From: Edaphochlamys debaryana
Taxonomy: Eukaryota; Chlorophyta; Chlorophyceae; Chlamydomonadales
Direction: 5' to 3'
DNA length: 64,000 nt
NCBI GenBank assembly: GCA_016858145.1
Contig: JAEHOE010000008.1
Span: forward strand, 496,001-560,000
Both the position numbers and the translations under genes were made by a program. Under the pieces are notes generated by a model. It ran no database searches, had not been told where the DNA came from, and saw only the letters and a list, made by a program, of their open reading frames with translations. This document shows positions 22,378 to 32,960 of the stretch, in pieces. The first letter of the stretch is position 1. Every line of letters begins with the position of its first letter.

Positions 22378-23755
22378 AGGGGCAGGGGGAGGGGAGGGGA
22401 GGGGCCTGGGGAGGAGGAGGGGGAGGGGGGAAGGCGTGGCGAGGGTCTTGGGCGGGAATGGTGCAGGAGGTGTGGTGAAGCGGGAAGAATGCGGGGGGTG
22501 AGGGCGGGACTGGACCGGGGGAAGGGGGCGGGGCGGAGGAGCTGAGGACTGGACTGTGTATGTGGCACGCCCGTGGAAGGGGACTGCCCGCGTTGGTCGG
22601 GCTGCAGGTGGATATGCTGCGGGTGTGGTGGGGACGCAGGAACAACGCGTAGGGCCAGGGGGCTCGACGGGGGCTGAGGGACTCCGGGCGGTTCTAGCAG
22701 CTGCAGGGTACAGGGCAGGTGGTGTGAGCTGTTGGCCGCCGTTGTTTTACTAAGTGCAGATGGTCGTTGGGAGCGGCGGGCCGATGGTGCAACTGATCCG
22801 AAGGCCTCCGGACGGACGTCAAGGAATACCGTTGACGTTTGCAGATGGCCGACACTTGGGGAATGACCAGCCTAGGGTGCGTGCACAGCATCTCCTCCTG
22901 TCGCCTCCCCTTATGACTCCCACAACTCACCTTCCTCTGCCTGCCTCTGCTACATAGCTCCGCGGCGGTCCCTGCCCCTCAACGGTCCGAAGAACTCCTG
23001 CCAAGCCACGGCTGCGCTACCTCCCCTCACTACCCCATCCTCAGACGTCGACGCCCAGGCGACGCTAAACCCCATATACATGCCATGTGATCCAAGGTGT
23101 GGCACGTCCCGTTCCTCCGTCCCACCGCCCCACCGGCCCCGCCGTCACCCTGGCGCCCTGCCTAGGGACCTTGTGGTCGACGCCTTGTGCCGCCCGCTAC
23201 CTACCCTACCTCCCCGAGACCCTCCTTAACCCGGAGCCATGCGTCCACGACCGATGCAACGCCGCGTAGTGTCTCTCCCTTCTCTGCCAGCTAGCACCTC
23301 TAGCTGATGACGCGCCACCTCTTCCTGCCCCGCCTGGGGTCCCATGCATGCCATGTGATCCGTTCCGGGACCGTGCGCATCAGGTCATTCCGTCCCTCCG
23401 TCCCACATTGCCGCCACCCGCCCCCAGCCCGCCCCAACGCTGATGCCCTGACTCGGGGCCTGGCGGCCACCAGCTGACGCTAACCCTAGTACCCTACCTA
23501 GCCCGGACACCGGCCGCCACGGCTCACCTACCTCCAGTCACTGGCGGCGTCTGGCTGCCCGGCGGCCTGCTGCCCTCCCACGGCTCCCAACAGCTCTCCC
23601 TCGAACGAGCAAGCCTCCTCCTCGCTCAGGAGCTCTTGCTCCGCTCGGCAGCACTCGGCAACACCCTGGCCCACGCACGAGCGTGCGCATACCCGGTTAC
23701 CCTGTAGCCACGCACCAACCCTCCCTCAACCCCCCGGCGCACCAATGCCACGCCG
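22378..23755. other. Convergent intergenic region of RFC5 and the alpha-kinase gene
   Basis: The first 300 bases are the RFC5 3' UTR, which was copied into 28.5-28.9 kb. No TGTAA was found on the RFC5 sense strand here. The block at 23079-23500 is an imperfect direct repeat. No coding exon is supported. Confidence 0.6.
23079..23500. repeat. Imperfect direct repeat, offset about 268 bp
   Basis: CATGCCATGTGATCC occurs at 23079-23093 and 23347-23361. Each copy is followed by GTCCGT/CCGTTC-rich sequence and CCTCCGTCCCAC. It is a diverged duplication in non-coding, C-rich DNA. Confidence 0.6.
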
Positions 23756-26700
23756 TCAGTTCACGCGGGTGAGGTTGCCCATGCTGTCGAACCAATCGTG
23801 CCGCCCGATGTTTCCCTCCACCCGCCGCCGGTGCAGCTCCGCCACGCGCTCGGGGGCCATGAGGCGGTGCTTGAGGCAGTCCTCGATGGCCTGGAACAGG
23901 GCGCCGGGCACGGGCAGGGCGCGGCCCGCCAGCAGCTTGGAGCACTCCTCGTGGGCCTTGAGCGCGGGCTTGAGCTGCCCCAGCTTCTTGTCCACCAGCG
24001 GGCTGGTGGAGGCCGTGCCGCCCTGTGGGTGGGCGGCAGCAGGCAGCGGGGGAAACAGGCGTCGCGGGGGGTGCAGTGGAGAGGCTGCCTGTGTTTGGGG
24101 CAGGGGGCGCTGAGCGGTACGTACCGGGGAGGCGCGGTCGGGCACCACGCGCAGACAGGAGAAGGCGCGCCGCGTCCTCTCCGCCTGCTCCGCCTCTTCG
24201 TGCTGCTTCTTCCTGCCCGTCACGCACGATCGTGGAGTGGGGGCAAGGCGGGTGGAACAGTGGGGTCGTGCTGCATGGTGGCGCAGCAGAAGAGGACCTC
24301 CTACCTCCCTCACACGCGTCCAGCTCCTTGCGCATAACAGTCACACCTGAAGGCCTTGAATTTGTCCCGCACCGCCTTGCAGGCCTTGCCGCAGTAGTGG
24401 GTCTTTGGGTTCCTGTGGCTCTCCAGGAAAAGGTCGAAGCCGGCGCCCCCCTCCCCGCCGCAGTTGGTGCTGGTGAAGTAGTCTGTGCCGACGCAGTGGA
24501 TGGCGGGGTCCACCAGCAGGATGCGGGGGGCCGCGGAGCCTTCGGCGGGCATCTTGAAACCCTACACGCATGCAAAGCGCGCGTGGGGCGAGCGGGTGTG
24601 GCACGTACGGCTAGATTGTGCCGTGCGCCGTACACTTGTAGCAAAGCATAAGTCAATGCACGCACCTGCACGTCAACCACCATGAGCTTCTTGTCCGTGA
24701 CCTCTGCAGCGCGTGGATGAAGCGGTTTGAGGGTGGAACCATGCATGCCGTTTGTCAGTTGTCAGTTGTCAGTTGTCAGGCCCAGGAGAGGCCCGCCAAG
24801 CATGCACGCACGCGCCCACGGCACCCACCGTAGGTCCAGTGCGAGAAGGCCTGCAGGTGCAGCTGCGGGTCCGGCGCGTACACTATCCCGGCGTTGTTGT
24901 TCCACTTCCTCATCACGCCCACCAGCAGCGGCTCCTTCGAACGGGCGGGTTTCAGCAGCAGAGTCGTTGCAGCGTCCGGGCTTCATTCTCATCTCACTCC
25001 ACCCAGCACTGGCCAGTGGCCACGCGTGCAGCAAGCTGCTTGTACCATAGAGCCTACCCCGTCAACCGGCATGCGCCACACGCCCACACGCACACGGCAC
25101 GTGCCCCCCATTCATACAAGCCCAAGCAGCCCATGAAGGGAGGTGATCCCGAAAGGCTAACCCGGGATGGCATTGCTTCGACCCACCACCATGAGGAAGC
25201 GGAGCAGCTTGGGGTTGTCCACCTGCGGCACGCACAGCATGTCGCACTCGGCGTACCGCACCTCGGGGAGGTTCAGCCCTGCGTCCTTGGCGGCGGCATT
25301 AAATTGGTGGGCGAGGATGGTGGCCACGGTCTGTGTCTCCATCTGCATGCGTGGGGGGTGAGGGTGTTGGGGAAATGGGGGGCCACAGCGGCAAAGATGC
25401 CGGCGTGAAGGGGCGCAGGCAGAGCACATGGAAGCCCGGTGAGACCTCAACACACGGCATGCCTTCATGGCAGGGCGTGCACCTTTCAAGGCAGTAGCAC
25501 TCGCCTGCGCTTTGTAGTAGACTGCGCTGTTGGCGCCCTTGGCACGGGAGATGAACTCCTTGACCACCACGTCGCGCCCCTCCTCGCCCCCACCCTCGCC
25601 GAAGGGGTAGTACTGGGCGTAGTAGGCCTAGGCATGGGGTGCCCAGGCCGGGTCACGACACGGGAGGCTCGATACGACAATTAGTCATCTTCACCCGGCA
25701 GCAAACTAGCACTTGGCTCGTGCTAGCCACGAGGGAACCCGGGCGCTCACCAGGCGCGTGGAGCCCATGGCGAATGGGTTGGGCGCAATCTTGATGCAGG
25801 CTTCGTCGTGCAGCTCCTTGCCGCGGGTGCGCAGGTGGTTGCCCTTCTTGATCATCTCAATCAGCCCCAGGAGGCTGAAGGTGGCCGTGTTGACGTCGTG
25901 GCAGGTGAGGGACTTGACCTTGACGGCCTGTTGCGGGGGAGCAAGGCATCTTGACTGTCCCGTGCTGGATGCATGGTCTGTCTGTCTGCCGCATCCGTCA
26001 TCACGCCCGTCATCACGCCCGTCTCACTCGGCTACTTCCACCGCCCTACCTGGGTTCGCAACGGCCCCGTGCTCCGACCCTTACCTTGAGCTTGTCCCAG
26101 TCGGGCTTGGCAGGGTCGATTGTGTAAGGCCGCTCGGCTTTGGTGCCGCCGGCCTTGACGCCGCTGACCATGCTCCGGGAAAAGCTCTCGATCACGGTGG
26201 TCACAACCTACAATCGCGTACACAAAGGTATGGTGTAGGCCCACTTCCACACGCGGACCGCTCAAGCAAACCCTGCGTTCCTCCCCAGCTCACGCTCTCA
26301 ACCATCATCGCCTCCCCCTCCCAGTCGGCCTGCTTGACGAAGGCCGGGTCCCCGCAGTCCTCCACGAACTGATCCGCCATGGGCCGTGTCAGGGTATGCC
26401 CCTTGTACTTCGCCCCAGCGTGCAGGAACAGCAGCTTCTGGACCTATCGCCAGGAAGGGCCAGGACGGCAGTACGACACCAGGCTGAGGTCGGACCCACC
26501 ATGCGGCATTGAACTGAGCGCTTTTCCCAATCGCTGCACTGCGTGCGTGCGCCCCCACGTCCTCGCTGAGGCGCTGTTCACCCTCAGAATCACACCTCAC
26601 CCGCCTCAGCTCCAAGCCACTGCCCCTCACCTGGACCTTCTCCCGCAGGTGGCGCAGCAGTCTCTTCAGCTCGCTACCGTCGCTGTCATGGTTGGGGTGG

Positions 26701-27623
26701 TCATCGCGAATGCGGATCGACTCGAGGCCGCGCCGCAGCCGCTCGCCATGCCCCGGAGCGTCGGTGATCAGCACCACGGTGCGGGTGCTGGTCCCGTTGC
26801 CCCACCCCATCTCCGCTGACCCCGCCTTCTCCAGCGCACCGTGCACGTCCTGTGCGAGCGCACACAAGAGGGGTCAAGGGCCATGTAACACCTAAATGCT
26901 TGCATATAACCCAGCTGTAACCGGACCTGACGTCCGCCCCTTGCCCGATCACCTCAGCAAAGTCGTCTCCGCCCTCGCAGCGCACGCGTCCTAGCCACTC
27001 CAGGCTGGCGGCAGCGATAGAGCCCCCCTGCGCCGCCTGCAGCGGCAGCACCTCGAATTGCGGCTTGTCCTTGAAGTCTCTGTAGCCCACGAAGCCGACG
27101 CGAACGTTGTCCTGGGCGTACCTGTGCATGGCCTGAGGGGCAGCGCGCGGCGCAGTGTCGCCAGGGTGGGGCGGGTGTCAGGTGTGAAGTGTGGGAAGAA
27201 GGGGGACGACGGGAAACCGACCTCAATCTGTGAGACGAGGCTGTTGACCCGCTTAACCACAGCATCCCAGTAGGGTTGCATGCTGCGCGTGACGTCGATG
27301 ACGAACACCAAGTCCATCTTCATAGCGGCCTGGCGGAGAATGGGTATGCAAAGGGTCAATGCCTGAACAGTTGTTTAATATTTGCTATGATTTTGTGTTG
27401 AGCGTGTCATGAAGCCGAAGGACGCGGGCATGCGCATGCCTGAGCATGCGGCGGAGCTTCGTGGAGGGTCAGCCAATACCTTGACTTGGTTTCGCATTGG
27501 CTCCTGTAGACGCATGCGCTCCAGTGCCGCCAGTGCCTCTGCCTTTTCCTTGTCTGCGCGGTCGGCCTTCTCCTGAAGCGCTTGCATGCGCTGCGCTGTA
27601 GTGAGCATCACTGAGCTATCCAT
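23756..27623 (-). CDS. vwkA: vWFA-domain alpha-kinase (VwkA type)
   Basis: Atypical Ser/Thr kinase of the alpha-kinase (MHCK/eEF2K) superfamily, fused to a von Willebrand A domain as in Dictyostelium VwkA. Fourteen exons close in frame to 697 residues: 27623-27480, 27329-27222, 27132-26953, 26849-26631, 26443-26294, 26207-26085, 25927-25751, 25627-25505, 25342-25187, 24934-24829, 24703-24666, 24561-24347, 24212-24125, 24022-23756. Residues about 8-40 form a charged heptad-like coiled coil. The vWFA domain (about 50-270) has a MIDAS-like DVTRSM and TVVLITDAPGHG. The alpha-kinase domain (about 320-540) shows VVVKEF (ATP-binding Lys), FGEGGGEEG, LQAFSHWTYEV, LMVVDVQGF, LLVDPAIHC and the zinc-site HYCGKACKAV. 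A helical tail of about 110 residues follows. Intron 8 uses a GC donor (GCGAGT). Substrates are unknown. Confidence 0.92.
24752..24779. repeat. 7-bp tandem repeat in an alpha-kinase intron
   Basis: About four copies of TTGTCAG lie in the intron between exons 10 and 11 on the minus-strand gene, away from the splice sites. Confidence 0.75.
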
Positions 27624-28359
27624 TTCTATAAAGTTATAACCTGGCCAGCGTCGGATTGCGGTGAGCAAGGCTCGCGGCTAGTGGCGCGTCCGGGTAGGTG
27701 GGACGCCCCCGGTGGCCCCCGTGCAAAACTAAATTCCCCAATTGAATGTGTCGTGTCTCACGATTAGGATATTGATAAAACAATAAGCGCAAACGACCAG
27801 GACCTCGCCGTACAAGTCCCCGTGCCACACACACGCCGCCGTATGCCGTATGCCGTATCCAGACCCCCTTCTTCACCGCTCTTACTTGGCCCCGTCCCCA
27901 TGCACCATGCACCCTATCCCCTCTCACTGCGCTGGATCGCGCTTTACCCCCCGCTGTTCCCCCCGCCCCCCTTTCCTTCCCGCCAGACCCGCCCCCCGCG
28001 CCGGCCCTGTGTCCCATCGGAAGACTACTTGGCGCAACTATGTGCCGGGGAGGGAGTGAGGTTGTAAGCTGAATTTGAAGACAACCACACGAAGCGCTAT
28101 GTTGTGCCGTAGGGCGTGGGCCGCAGACTTGGCAACCTGCGGGTAACCAGCCTTGGGAAGACGGACGGGAGCCAGGCCAGGGCAACAGGGCTCGATTGTG
28201 GGAGTCCTCCGTGCAGGCCTGTGTGGGTTAGGCACTCATTATGGCGGCGGCCACGAGGGGTAGGGACGGCGGAGGGGTGTGGACCGGATTTAAGTGGTGG
28301 GGCGGGCTGTATGAGATTGGGTATCTCCGCTGTGAGGGGCTCCCGGCAGGAGGGCAGGG
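27624..28359. other. 5' flank of the alpha-kinase gene and intergenic DNA
   Basis: No coding exon is supported on either strand. A short T/C-rich stretch with repeated GCCGTATGCCGTA lies at about 27837-27857. A sense-strand TGTAA at 28063-28067 has no gene to serve. Confidence 0.5.
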
Positions 28360-28916
28360 GCCTGCAAATGTGGCACGCGGAGGTGTGGTGAAGGGGCGGT
28401 GCAGAGAGGGGCGCGGGGCGGCGGACTGGAGGCTGGAGGGACTGCTGTGCACGCGACTGCGAAGGGAGGCGCCTGCAGGGGGACATGCTGCCGGTATGGT
28501 GCGGTGGTGGGCCTTTGTGCGGGCGAGGGAGCTCATTGCGGTGGCTGCCACCCGTCCTCGGTGGTTACGATGAGGGACTCCAGAGGGGGAGGGGTTAGAT
28601 TGAGGGACGAGGGGGGAAGGCGTGGCGAGGGTCTTGGGGAGGGGGCGCAGGAGGTGTGGTGAATGGTAAAGGGTGAAGAGTGCGGGGGGTGCGTGGCGGG
28701 GCTGTGCCGGGGGAACGGGGCGCGGTGGAGGGGTCAATGCAACGTGCAACGGTGGAGGGCGGGCGGCTGTGTGTACGGCACGCCGTGGCAGGGGACTGTC
28801 CGTGCACCGCGGGCTGCAGATGGATATGCTGCGGGTGTGGTGGGAGCAGGTGAGCGTAACGCGGGGACGTAACGCGTCCCGACGCGTAGGGCCCCCTGGG
28901 GGGCTCGACGGGGATG
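28360..28916 (+). pseudogene. Degenerate copy of the RFC5 3' end and 3' UTR
   Basis: 28501-28556 matches the end of the last RFC5 exon (22321-22376), keeping GCGGTGGTGG, CCTTTGTGCGGGCG, GGGAGCTCAT and GCTGCCACC, but with a 2-base deletion and no stop codon at the equivalent place. 28620-28660 matches the 3' UTR around 22431-22475 (GGCGTGGCGAGGGTCTTGGG, GCAGGAGGTGTGGTGAA). 28800-28916 matches 22595-22672 (GATATGCTGCGGGTGTGGTG, GACGCGTAGGGCC, GGGGGCTCGACGGGG). A second partial copy precedes it at about 28368-28500. There is no ORF, so it cannot encode a clamp-loader fragment. Confidence 0.85.
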
Positions 28917-29279
28917 CTGCAGCTTCGGCCGTGTCGCGAGGTACAAGGCGGACGGTCGCGTGCCGACCCCGGCGACTCCTCAGGCTACTTCGACGTTGCG
29001 CGTAGAACGCTTGTGGACGCGGTTGCTTCCAGGGTGCGAATCAGGAGCGGAATTTGCGCGGAGGTTGTTGGGTCGGATGGGCCATCCCGCGTGAGCCCCG
29101 CGCTCCTTCTTGACCCCGCCCCGCGTGGTCAGGATGTATATACACGAGTGTCATTACTCTAGAAGAAGTCAGAAGACACACAAACTCCGCGAAAGCGCAA
29201 AGTCCTTCGGTTTCGGGATTCTCGGTTGTGTCGGTACTCACCTTGCGACACTTCTCGAGCCTCAACGCAAGTCCCCAAG
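28917..29279. promoter_or_regulatory. Upstream region of the unknown gene at 29280
   Basis: About 360 bases between the RFC5-like relic and the ATG at 29280. A TATATACACGAG element at about 29135-29146 lies 135 bases before the start codon and is the best TATA candidate. Confidence 0.4.
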
Positions 29280-31607
29280 ATGCAGCTCGCACGACAGCAG
29301 TTCACGCGGGCCGCAATGAGGTCCCCCGCGGCCGGGCGCATTTTGGTGAGTGCACTCGGCTGCCTCGTTTGAAGGGGCTGAGGGGACGTGGGGTCGTCAA
29401 GCGTGCCAACGTATGGCGAGAGGCCCTCGGAACCGCCCAGAACGTCGCAAAAGAGGCTCCCGCCTTCTGCCGGAATGAATTGCGCAATCGCGGCCCGCGC
29501 GTCCCGGCATCCAGGGCGCTTTGCGGTGGTTGCATAGACACCCGTCTTTGCAAGCTCTCACAGGACTTTGGAGACTTGTCTCAACGCTTCTCCCTGGCTA
29601 CCAACCGCCGCGCGTGCATGCGGGATGGTCGGGCACGCCCCCGCTCAACGCACTTCTCTCGATCGTGACTGGCCCCCCTCGTCCATTGACCTCTTCCATT
29701 CACTTCGCGATGCTGTCCCGCAGGCGCCCGCTCGCCCCCGCATCCTCGCCAGCGCGACCCCCGCGAGCACCCGCGACCACTGCTTCGCCCTTGAGACCAT
29801 GGAGGTGGACGGCCAGAGCTGGGTCCTGGACGAGCTCGGCCAAAAGGTGGTTGGGCTGACGCACAAGACGCCGCGCGCGGCGTGCCGCACCACCCAGCTG
29901 CTGGGCTACAGCGGGGACCTGGAGGAGGGCATGACGGGCAAGCGGTGAGGCCCAGGGGGGACGGAAGGCAGACGAGGGAGAGCCAGATAGGAGCACGGGA
30001 GTGCTAGGCTGCTAGCGGCTTCGCTGTCCTGGGTTTGCATTCGCGCTCTGTCTTGGCGCCTAGGGTTTGGGTGTACAGCCCTGAGATCTAACCGCCCATT
30101 TCGCTGAAACCGCCACCGCCGCTGCCCATCCTGCGCCCAGGTGCGACCGGCTAGACCTGCAGGTCGGCTGGGAGGCGACCGCCCGGGCCGCCGAGGGAAC
30201 CAAGTTCACTGGCCAAGCCCAGTGAGTCTTGCGCAAGTGCAGCTAGCTACACCTGTACCGCGGGACTGGGAGAGACAGTTCGCGCCCGAGGGAGCCGGCA
30301 CGTGATGCACAGGGCCTGTTCCGTACCGCTTCCGCATGCTTTTGGGCGGCGTTGCCCAGCACTGCTGGCTTATGACCCTGCCCGGCGCCTCCCCCCCCCG
30401 CGCGGCATGCACTTTCTAAAAATCAGCCCCCGACCCTGCCCCCAGGGTGACTCTGAGCTCCAAGGACAACCGGGATGTGGTGGACGTGTGCGTGCAGGTG
30501 TGTGTGTGTGGGGGGGGTGTGTGGCGGGGGGCGGATGCAAGAATGGATGGCGTAAGCACGGGATAGGGAGCGGTAGTGTGGTGCAGACCTTGCGCGCCCT
30601 TGGTCCCCGAGGGCAGCCGCCTAGGCGCATCACAAGGAGGCAGAGAAAGGGACCAGAGAGGGGATTCAGCTTGTGCCAGCCCTGAACCGTGCAGCAGCTT
30701 GGTCCTCTTAGCGCCATGAAGCCCTGAACCGTGCAGCGGCTTGATGCCTTGATTCGGCTCCGTAACCTCGCGCCTGCCCTGCCCTCCTTTCTGCCCCCCG
30801 CCGCCCAGGTGGACCCCGCCTGCCTGGAGGCTCTGCCTGGGGAGCGTGATCGCCTGGTGCGGGACGTGGTGTACGCGGTGAGCGGCGGGGGCGGCAGGAG
30901 GGGGGCGTCGGTGGAGGAGCTGTGCGGGAGTCTAGAGGATCGTGTGGAGGATGTGGGGGGCTGGTGCGGGAGGTGATAGAGTGAGGAAGCGCCGTTGGGG
31001 CCAGCATTGATGGTAGTCGGAGATTGGGCGGCCATGCAGGCCCTTGACTGGAAGGGAGTAGCATGTCAGGCCCCTGGGGCAGAAAGTGGCGCGTTGCGTT
31101 GACCGCCCTTGGCGCCTGCTCACACGAACATCCGCCACCATCAATCAAGAGTGATCACCATTATCTTATGATAACACTTATCACCCCAATCTATGTGTCC
31201 CCAGGTGGAGTCCCTGGACACCGCCATCATGGAGCAGCTGAACGACTTTCTGTGGTGGGTGGATGGGAGTGCGGTGGGGTGGGTGGATGGATAGCCGGAA
31301 AGTGGCTGGGATGCGCAGGGGCTGGTGAGGGTTGCGGCGGCTTAAAATGAGGGGGTGGGATGCGCAGGGTCTGTGGAGCCCAGTAGCAGACGGGCTGTTG
31401 CCGGCGTTGCAGCAACGAAGCAACGTGGGTGAAGACTCGGGGGACACACGTGCTGCGGTGCTGGGGCGGAGGGGCGAACAAGACCCAGCGTGCATGCGGA
31501 CGGCATTGCGCCTCTCACTTTCAGCACCCCGCCCCGCCTCGTGCCTCTTCCGCCCCCGCAGGTCCATGGAGCGACGCAACAACGCCGGGGCCCACGAGGC
31601 CCAGTAA
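29280..31607 (+). CDS. Unknown protein with probable organelle transit peptide
   Basis: Seven exons (29280-29345, 29724-29944, 30141-30221, 30446-30497, 30809-30877, 31205-31254, 31562-31607) close in frame to 194 residues. The first 40 residues (MQLARQQFTRAAMRSPAAGR, then RPRILASATPAST) are basic, Ala/Ser-rich and free of acids, as in mitochondrial or plastid presequences. The mature part is acidic and has no hydrophobic segment. Features include FALETMEVDGQSWVLDEL, LLGYSGDLEEGMTGKRCDRLDL, VTLSSKDNRDVVDVCVQVD and a C-terminal helix (IMEQLNDFLWSMERR). I do not recognise the family. Exon phases are mixed (0, 2, 2, 0, 0, 2), which argues for a real gene, since random frames would not close. Confidence 0.72.
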
Positions 31608-32960
31608 GGCCCTTGTCGGGTCGTGGTGCGGCGCAGCAGGAGGCTCAGCCAGCCCTTGCCCTCGTGCGCTGGAGCGGGGCAGGCGAGGGGGCCCAGCTCA
31701 GTGCAGCCCCGAGGACGAGTCAGCATCGCCGCCTCAACCAGTTTGACGTACAGTGGTACGAGCCGATGGTTCTACTACGGCAGTTGAATTACGGATCGCC
31801 AGCATGAAGAAACGGCAGATGTACAGAAGCTGAAGGGTTTTGTCGGTCCGCGCGGCCAAGAGGCTGCTTTCAGCTCGCGGGCTTGTCAGGGCCTGGGTGC
31901 GCCTTTTATCCTTGGTGACGCACGTTTTGTTGGGCATGGCCGTTTCAGCCCGCGGGCAACCGGCGACGGCCAGGTGGGCCGCCGCCTTTTGCGTTCGGAC
32001 ACACACGCTTTGTGCCGCCGCCGCTCCAGGCGCTTTGGCGCTGGGAAGCAGAAGGCAAGGCGGAAATGGGTCGTCCTGAGCTGAGACGTTGACCTTTGTG
32101 AGTTGAATAGGGCACGGTGCTTTGGGGCTGGGATTCCGAGTGTCAGTGCAGGGGTATTCCCGATGTCGCCTGCCAGGTTGTCTCCTTGCGGAGAAGGCAT
32201 TCCTCCCCTTCGAAAGCGCAGCAGCGCACATTGCGCGAGGCCTGGGCTGCAGCTGGGTTTGAGCGCTAACGCGATTGGGGCGTGTGGGCCTGGAGGTCTC
32301 TCTTACGACCCGGGGCAAGCTGTACCCATGCCAGCTTCAGAATTGGCAAGGAATAAAATTATTGCAGACAGTAGAATGCTGTCCTTTCTCGTAATTTGGT
32401 GTGGGCAGGCGGAGGGGAGGAGGCTCCGGGCGCCCTAGCAAGAACAACCTTTCGTCGCGGTTGCATTGTTTTGTACATGGGGCCGCTTGGCCCTCAGCGT
32501 GACAGTCTGACATAGCTTGGTTGAAACCGGGGATACTGCAGGTAGCTGTCCCACGGCTCCTTTGTGTTCGGCGACGGGCAGGGGGTTGGCACCAAAGCGA
32601 GGACTCGGCGAGGCAAGTAGCCGCGCACCTGAACCCACATGGGAGGCTACAACCAAGCTCAACGCCTTGATCCGCCTGGCCTTGATGCGGTGGAGGCAGA
32701 GTGCAGGCACAGCGGTGCCGTTGCGGGGTTTGCAAGAGCCCTGTTGGACGAGATCGTCGCTGTGCTTCACCTGGCGTTTGTGAGCACGGGTTGGCTTTGC
32801 CCCCAGTTGACTGGGCGTGACCGATTACCATGTTACATACTCGTATGACTCGTTGCTGTCTGCTATCAGCCGTGTCTGTTGGCCATCCGGCTCCGCCTCC
32901 AGCTTTGCCCACATCTCGCGTCGGGAAGTCTCACCTACCGAAGGCCTGCATCACCTGCAT
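31608..32960. other. Intergenic region, no gene seen
   Basis: 1.35 kb with mixed composition and less extreme GC than the genes. No exon chain is supported on either strand, and no TGTAA was seen on the sense strand of the upstream gene. GAATAAAATTATTGCAG at about 32350 is A/T-rich but is not the usual signal in this lineage. Confidence 0.5.

Noticed and set aside
30370..31035. Minus-strand open frame of 221 codons
   Set aside because: It overlaps exons 4-5 and introns of the plus-strand gene and has no domain or splice support.
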